Source: Flavipsychrobacter sp. (GTDB taxonomy: Bacteria; Bacteroidota; Bacteroidia; Chitinophagales; Chitinophagaceae). From it: DNA of 64,000 bases. How positions within the stretch are numbered: position 1 is the stretch's first letter; the number at the start of each line of letters is the position of its first letter. The position numbers were made by a program, and so were the translations under genes. Location: contig JAEUVZ010000058.1 in assembly GCA_016786665.1 (NCBI GenBank), positions 1 through 64,000 of the forward strand, in the 5' to 3' direction. Shown here piece by piece: positions 60,316-64,000 of this stretch. A model generated the notes under the pieces. That model searched no databases. It was not told the DNA's origin and was given only the letters and a program-made list of their open reading frames with translations.

Positions 60316-61689
60316 TTACTTCGAGAAAGCATTCAGCACATCATACTTCGTCAGTATGTGGTACTGCCCGCTTTCGTCCTGGGTCAGTATCGCGCCATTG
60401 TCTTTGGTTATGTAGTGCGTCAGCCTGTCCAGCTTGGTATTCATGTCCACCACCGGCATGGCGGCTTCCTTCACATCACCTATCAGCATATCCTTCACAT
60501 CCGCCTGCTCTATCATCCGCTTAAAGAGGCCACTCTGCGTTATCGTACCCGTCACCTCACCGTTCAGCATCACCGGTATCTGCTCTATGTCATACTTCTT
60601 CATCAGCTCTATACCGTCCGATACTTTGGCGTTCTCGTCTATCGTCACCAGGCGGCGGCGGCCCAGTCCGCCCAGCAGGTCTTTCACCGTCTGCACGTCC
60701 AGGAAGCCCCGGTCCATCATCCACTCATCGTTGTATATTTTAGCTACATAGCGGCTGCCGTGGTCGTGGAAGATAACCACTACCAGGTCGTCCTTGGTTA
60801 GCTGGCTTTTCAGCTGGTTCAGGCCGGCTATCACCGAGCCCGCCGAATAGCCCACAAATATGCCTTCTTCCTTCGTGATGCGGCGCGCCATTACAGCGCC
60901 ATCCTTATCCGTTACCTTTTCAAAGTGGTCGAGCGCCGTGCGGTCGTAGTTCTCCGGCAGAAAGTCCTCGCCAAAGCCCTCCGAGATATAAGGGTGAACC
61001 TCACCCATATCCAGTTCCCCGGTATCAAACCACTTTTTCAGCAGCGAGCCATAGGTATCTATCGCCCACACCTTTATGTTGGGGTTCTTTTCTTTCAGGT
61101 ATTTGCCCGTGCCCACTATGGTCCCACCGGTTCCGGCAGCCACCACCAGGTGGGTCACCTTGCCCTCGGTTTGTTCCCATATTTCGGGGCCCGTTTGCTC
61201 GTAGTGCGCCTGCCGGTTGGCCAGGTTATCATACTGGTTTACATACCACGAGTTGGGTATCTCCGTAGCCAGCCGCTTCGATACCGAGTAGTACGAGCGC
61301 GGATCTTCCGGCTCCACATTGGTAGGGCACACGATCACCTCGGCGCCCATCGCCTTCAGTATATCAGCCTTCTCTTTCGATTGCTTATCCGTAGTGGCAA
61401 AGATGCACTTGTAGCCCTTTATAATGGCCGCCATCGCCAGGCCCATACCCGTATTGCCACTCGTGCCCTCTATGATGGTGCCGCCCGGCTTTATCTTGCC
61501 CTCCTGCTCAGCCACCTCCAGCATCTTCAGGGCCATCCGGTCCTTAATGGAATTACCCGGGTTGAACGTCTCCACCTTGGCATACACCGGGCAGGGCAAC
61601 TCCGAAGTCACCTTATTCAGTTTCACCAGTGGAGTATTCCCAATGGTCTGGAGGATATTGTCGTAAACACGCTTTGCAGTATTACCCAT
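60316..61689 (-). CDS. cystathionine beta-synthase-like PLP enzyme with CBS domains
   Basis: A 457-residue fold-type II PLP enzyme. The PLP Lys is Lys49 in NSIKDRM; the phosphate-binding GTSGNTG is at 75-81; GTGGTIVGTGKYL follows at about 185. Two CBS domains are at about 335-455 (SDGIELMKKYDIEQIPVML, RLTHYITKDNGAIL). This layout (cysteine-synthase-like catalytic part plus CBS pair) is that of cystathionine beta-synthase, which condenses serine and homocysteine. A cysteine-synthase activity is also possible, as seen in this family. It is monocistronic, divergent from the frameshifted lipoprotein gene. Confidence 0.92.
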   Translation of the reverse strand: MGNTAKRVYDNILQTIGNTPLVKLNKVTSELPCPVYAKVETFNPGNSIKDRMALKMLEVAEQEGKIKPGGTIIEGTSGNTGMGLAMAAIIKGYKCIFATTDKQSKEKADILKAMGAEVIVCPTNVEPEDPRSYYSVSKRLATEIPNSWYVNQYDNLANRQAHYEQTGPEIWEQTEGKVTHLVVAAGTGGTIVGTGKYLKEKNPNIKVWAIDTYGSLLKKWFDTGELDMGEVHPYISEGFGEDFLPENYDRTALDHFEKVTDKDGAVMARRITKEEGIFVGYSAGSVIAGLNQLKSQLTKDDLVVVIFHDHGSRYVAKIYNDEWMMDRGFLDVQTVKDLLGGLGRRRLVTIDENAKVSDGIELMKKYDIEQIPVMLNGEVTGTITQSGLFKRMIEQADVKDMLIGDVKEAAMPVVDMNTKLDRLTHYITKDNGAILTQDESGQYHILTKYDVLNAFSK

Positions 61690-61758
61690 AATATATTATC
61701 TAAAAACTTGCCGCGAAGGTAAGAAAAATTGAGGGGAGGTATTATATTGTTTCCTGCT

Positions 61759-62240
61759 ATGCAATTAAATACTCTGAGAACATTGGCCCTGTCATTATCG
61801 CTTCTTTTGAGCAGCTGTTCCAATCCTCCCCAAAAGCACTCCATTATTAAAAAAACAATCTGTTACCTACGGGATTTTACCCTATATCTAACCGATTTAC
61901 AGATTTTGAACGTACGCTTCCACTAGAGGGCGGCTACAAATACTTCCTTGTACCCCGCCCCATCGTAACAGCTGCTGATATTAAGAAGGCTACGGCAGAG
62001 TATGAGCAAAGGGGCAAGAAGAATATACTCAAATTGCAGTTTGCCGAAGAGGGGACAAAAGCATTGGCAGCGTTTACGGAACAAAAAGGAAAAAGTATCG
62101 GATTAATTGTTGATGACGAACTACTGCTTGTGGCAACCATTCAAGGAACTATCACAACCGGGCAAATCGAAATCGGGTCGTTGACATCGGAAGAGATAGC
62201 AAACACCATAAACAGCATTAACCATTCAAAGAAGAAATGA
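61759..62240 (+). pseudogene. frameshifted lipoprotein with SecD-head-like domain
   Basis: The start MQLNTLRTLALSLSLLLSSC at 61759 gives a lipoprotein signal (lipobox LLSSC). The frame then runs into an early stop near 61926. The frame that follows resumes LPTGFYPISNRFTDFERTL, EGGYKYFLVPRP and then LQFAEEGTKALAAFTEQKGKSIGLIVDDELLLVATIQGTITTG, which matches the P1-head domain seen in SecD. The two frames join if the A7 run at 61849-61855 had eight A residues. So it is either a real frameshift, a sequencing error, or a slippage site. The reconstructed protein has about 160 residues. Confidence 0.75.
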
Positions 62241-62600
62241 TCACCCGATAGAACCGTCATTTCGAACGAAGTGAAATGTTCTCTGAACATTGAAAGCAGA
62301 GAGAAATCCGCTGAGAAATAGTACTGAAGTCTAATAGAGTTCCCCCTCTGTCTGCCCCCTGTCAGCCTGAGCGGTAGTCGAAGGCTTGTTGAGGAATAGA
62401 ACCGAACGCCCCATCGAGCACCACTCATACTACTCTTCAACGAGCACCACTCCGGAATAGCATTTAAACCGCAACTACAAGCCAATCAAAAACACCGTCA
62501 CGCGAAGCGCCACCGTGTGGATATCTACCACCCCATCCCCCGCCAAAAAACAGTAAATTACAGCTAGGCAATATGCCGCCCAACACAGGCCCGCCATGCG

Positions 62601-62723
62601 ATGTAAGTATAACACAACTGTATGTAACCCACTGTTCCCAACCTGTAGTTGTCTGTCGCTATGATGTAACTGACTGATAGCAAAATGTAACTATAATGTA
62701 ACTAAACCAAAGCAAAATGTAAC
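62601..62723 (+). promoter_or_regulatory. helically phased ATGTAAC box array
   Basis: ATGTAAG/C boxes begin at 62601, 62622, 62664, 62685, 62696 and 62717, with a degenerate CTGTAGT at 62643. The steps are 21, 21, 21, 21, 11 and 21 bp, about two or one helical turns. All are in the same orientation. An outlying ATGTAAG lies at 62784. The arrangement suggests a protein-binding array, but the binding protein is unknown. Confidence 0.6.
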
Positions 62724-62735
62724 CATCCCTGGGCG

Positions 62736-62748
62736 TTATCATTGATAA
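62736..62748. promoter_or_regulatory. 13-bp palindrome, possible operator
   Basis: TTATCA-T-TGATAA is a perfect inverted repeat immediately after the ATGTAAC array and 124 bp before the small membrane gene. It is a possible operator; a chance palindrome is also possible. Confidence 0.4.
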
Positions 62749-62872
62749 TCAACCACTTACAGAACCCACCACTTCTAAGTCCGATGTAAGTAAAAAAACA
62801 ACAGTAAAATCCTCAGTGGCGCTACCGCCTGCCATGGCATAGCTTTTATCCCCATGTCACTAAAAAAAAGAC

Positions 62873-63085
62873 ATGGAAAAGCGAATATTCGGCATCATAC
62901 TCACTCTATTAGGAATAGCGGGACTGGTAATGGCAGCGATGGAATTTGCCAATGGCGTAGGCAACAACCGCGAGATACGCACCACCATAGTGTATGGCGT
63001 ATTGGGCGCCGTGTTTTTCTTCGCCGGCATAGGCCTCATTCGCAGCACCAAAGAGATAAAGAAACACGACGAAGAAATGGTATAG
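62873..63085 (+). CDS. small two-helix membrane protein
   Basis: A 70-residue protein. Two helices are visible, residues about 5-25 (IFGIILTLLGIAGLVMAAMEF) and about 38-57 (TIVYGVLGAVFFFAGIGLI), with a charged turn GNNREIRT between and a charged tail (KEIKKHDEEMV). I believe similar small proteins occur in other Bacteroidota, but no function is known. It is the only gene downstream of the phased array at 62601 on this strand, so it may be its regulatory target. It is convergent with the T9SS cargo fragment. Confidence 0.75.
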   Translation: MEKRIFGIILTLLGIAGLVMAAMEFANGVGNNREIRTTIVYGVLGAVFFFAGIGLIRSTKEIKKHDEEMV

Positions 63086-63127
63086 CAACGCCACCCGGTA
63101 CCTCCGGGTAGGCCGCACGGGGCGGGG

Positions 63128-64000
63128 CTAGTCCGCTTTTACTATCCGCTCGTGGTGCAGGCCATCCCTCGTTGCGATACGCAAAAGATAGATACCCGCG
63201 GGCAGTTGGTCCAGGTCCATACGGGTTCGGTTGCCGGTAGCCCTGCCGCTCCAAACCGTTTGTCCGGTCAGGCTCATCATATCCAGGCGGGCGTCCTCAT
63301 CCGCGCTTTCTACCACCAGGTAGTCGTTGGCGGGGTTGGGGTACACGCGTATTCCAGCCGCCGGCTTGTTCCCGGCCACGGAAAGGGTGTAGGGCGTAAT
63401 GCCACCGCTGCCACACGCTATCCCGCCCGATTCCATGTAGGTGATGGTAGTATCCAGCACGGTACCGGCGGAAAGGTTGTACGATTTCATTTTACCCAGC
63501 CCCATTTTATAAATGCGGTACTGGCTGTTGGCGGTATTGATGGTATAGTTGGTACGGATAAAGTTGGCTACCTGCATCACCTTCAGGCCGGGGCGGCAGT
63601 AGGTGGTATCATCCGGGTAGTAGTAGAGGAAGTTGGGCTGGCGTATCTCTTCCGGCATCAGCGAGGTGGAAAACAGCGGTATGGTATCGTGGTAGCTCAG
63701 CAGCGTATTTTGCGGCGATAGCTGGTAGAGCCCGGTATCTACAAAGGTAGCCTCTACGCCCCGCATCATCACCAGGCGGTTGAGGCCGGGCAGGGTGTTG
63801 CTCACCACCGTATCCAGGTGGCAGCGGTAAGGCACCGCGGTAGGGCACAGCGATGCGATGTCTTCGCACGTGTGGTAGAGCAGTACATCTCCGGGCTGCA
63901 GCCCAGCGGCCATTTGCCCCGCGCTGAGGTTTTGCAGCGCTACCTGGCGGAACAGGCTGTTGTAGCGCCCCGGCCTGGGGGTAGCGGGGAACGGGCTGGC
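63128..64000 (-). CDS. C-terminal part of a T9SS-sorted secreted protein
   Basis: The open frame continues to the window edge at 64000, so this is the C-terminal 290 residues of a longer protein. The chain is beta-rich. The final domain (about 210 to 290 of the fragment) has IRVYPNPANDYLVVES, LDMMSLTGQTVWSG, LDQLPAGIYLLRIATRDG and IVKAD, a T9SS type A sorting signal. It was probably exported by Sec and then by the Por system like the proteins at 3389 and 6082. The catalytic or binding part lies outside the window. Confidence 0.88.
   Translation of the reverse strand, partial: ASPFPATPRPGRYNSLFRQVALQNLSAGQMAAGLQPGDVLLYHTCEDIASLCPTAVPYRCHLDTVVSNTLPGLNRLVMMRGVEATFVDTGLYQLSPQNTLLSYHDTIPLFSTSLMPEEIRQPNFLYYYPDDTTYCRPGLKVMQVANFIRTNYTINTANSQYRIYKMGLGKMKSYNLSAGTVLDTTITYMESGGIACGSGGITPYTLSVAGNKPAAGIRVYPNPANDYLVVESADEDARLDMMSLTGQTVWSGRATGNRTRMDLDQLPAGIYLLRIATRDGLHHERIVKAD

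Larger units (their letters stand above)
62241..62872. other. long intergenic region with phased repeats
   Basis: About 630 bp without a gene. It has short dispersed-type elements (GTCATTTCGAACGAAGTGAAATG at 62257-62279; TCTCTG / CAGAGA inverted repeat at 62280-62302; GTCAGCC...GTAGTCGAAGGC around 62360-62390), the ATGTAAC array (62601-62723) and a palindrome at 62736-62748. No RNA gene was recognised. Confidence 0.75.

Noticed and set aside
62601-62723. CRISPR-like array
   Set aside because: The repeated box is only 7 bp with 14-bp or shorter intervals, so it does not have the 24-40-bp repeat and unique spacers of a CRISPR array, and no cas genes are in the window.

Overview
The window reads as a chromosomal segment from a Bacteroidota bacterium, most likely in the Chitinophagales. 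The evidence is Por/type IX (T9SS) C-terminal sorting domains on secreted proteins (3389-5920, 6082-10317, 63128-64000), a GldE-like protein beside ssb and mutY, a TonB motor operon with two ExbD genes, a DUF4270 lipoprotein between glmS and an N-terminal-only 'starch synthase', and several TAnnTTTG -7 promoter boxes. No rRNA, tRNA, phage, transposase or CRISPR array was recognised. Most of the window looks core-like, with accessory islands.

Layout. 1-2442: a metal-flavoured cell-envelope cluster (end of a probable outer-membrane protein, lipoproteins, MbnP-like protein, YHS-domain lipoprotein). 2752-10857: secreted and surface proteins including two large T9SS cargo proteins. 11025-14067: gldE-ssb-mutY. 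14272-15114: N-terminal half of a split transketolase. 15374-18506: exbB-exbD-exbD-tonB. 18802-22624: ppa, a half-size TauE, asnS, an acyl-CoA dehydrogenase. 22675-29336: membrane glycosyltransferase, alpha/beta hydrolase, Tudor-like secreted protein, metzincin protease. 29457-31904: a very AT-rich TIR-TPR gene, the clearest sign of horizontal transfer. 31960-35892: a type III polyketide synthase, methyltransferase and FAD oxidoreductase in tight series, with a divergent UbiA prenyltransferase; it looks like a small lipid-quinone or phenolic-lipid pathway. 35882-41181: soluble PQQ-type dehydrogenase, divergent TonB receptor, and a receiver-PAS protein lacking an ATPase domain. 41266-53345: Fic, metK, glmS, DUF4270, GT5-like protein, panC, pyk, a 41-residue membrane protein, DNA glycosylase, and class I aldolase. 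53463-57954: three overlapping GT-C-like membrane proteins. 58074-64000: paired secreted proteins, a metal/cobalamin-binding-like protein, a cystathionine beta-synthase-like enzyme, a frameshifted SecD-head lipoprotein, a small membrane protein and a T9SS cargo fragment.

The points most worth a second look are: the TIR-TPR gene; the PKS/methyltransferase/oxidoreductase/UbiA set; a helically phased array of ATGTAAC boxes every 21 or 11 bp at 62601-62723; two REP-like arrays (51514-52229 and 60110-60290) whose hairpin stems differ by compensatory base changes; and a lipoprotein gene broken by one missing A in an A7 run at 61849-61855.
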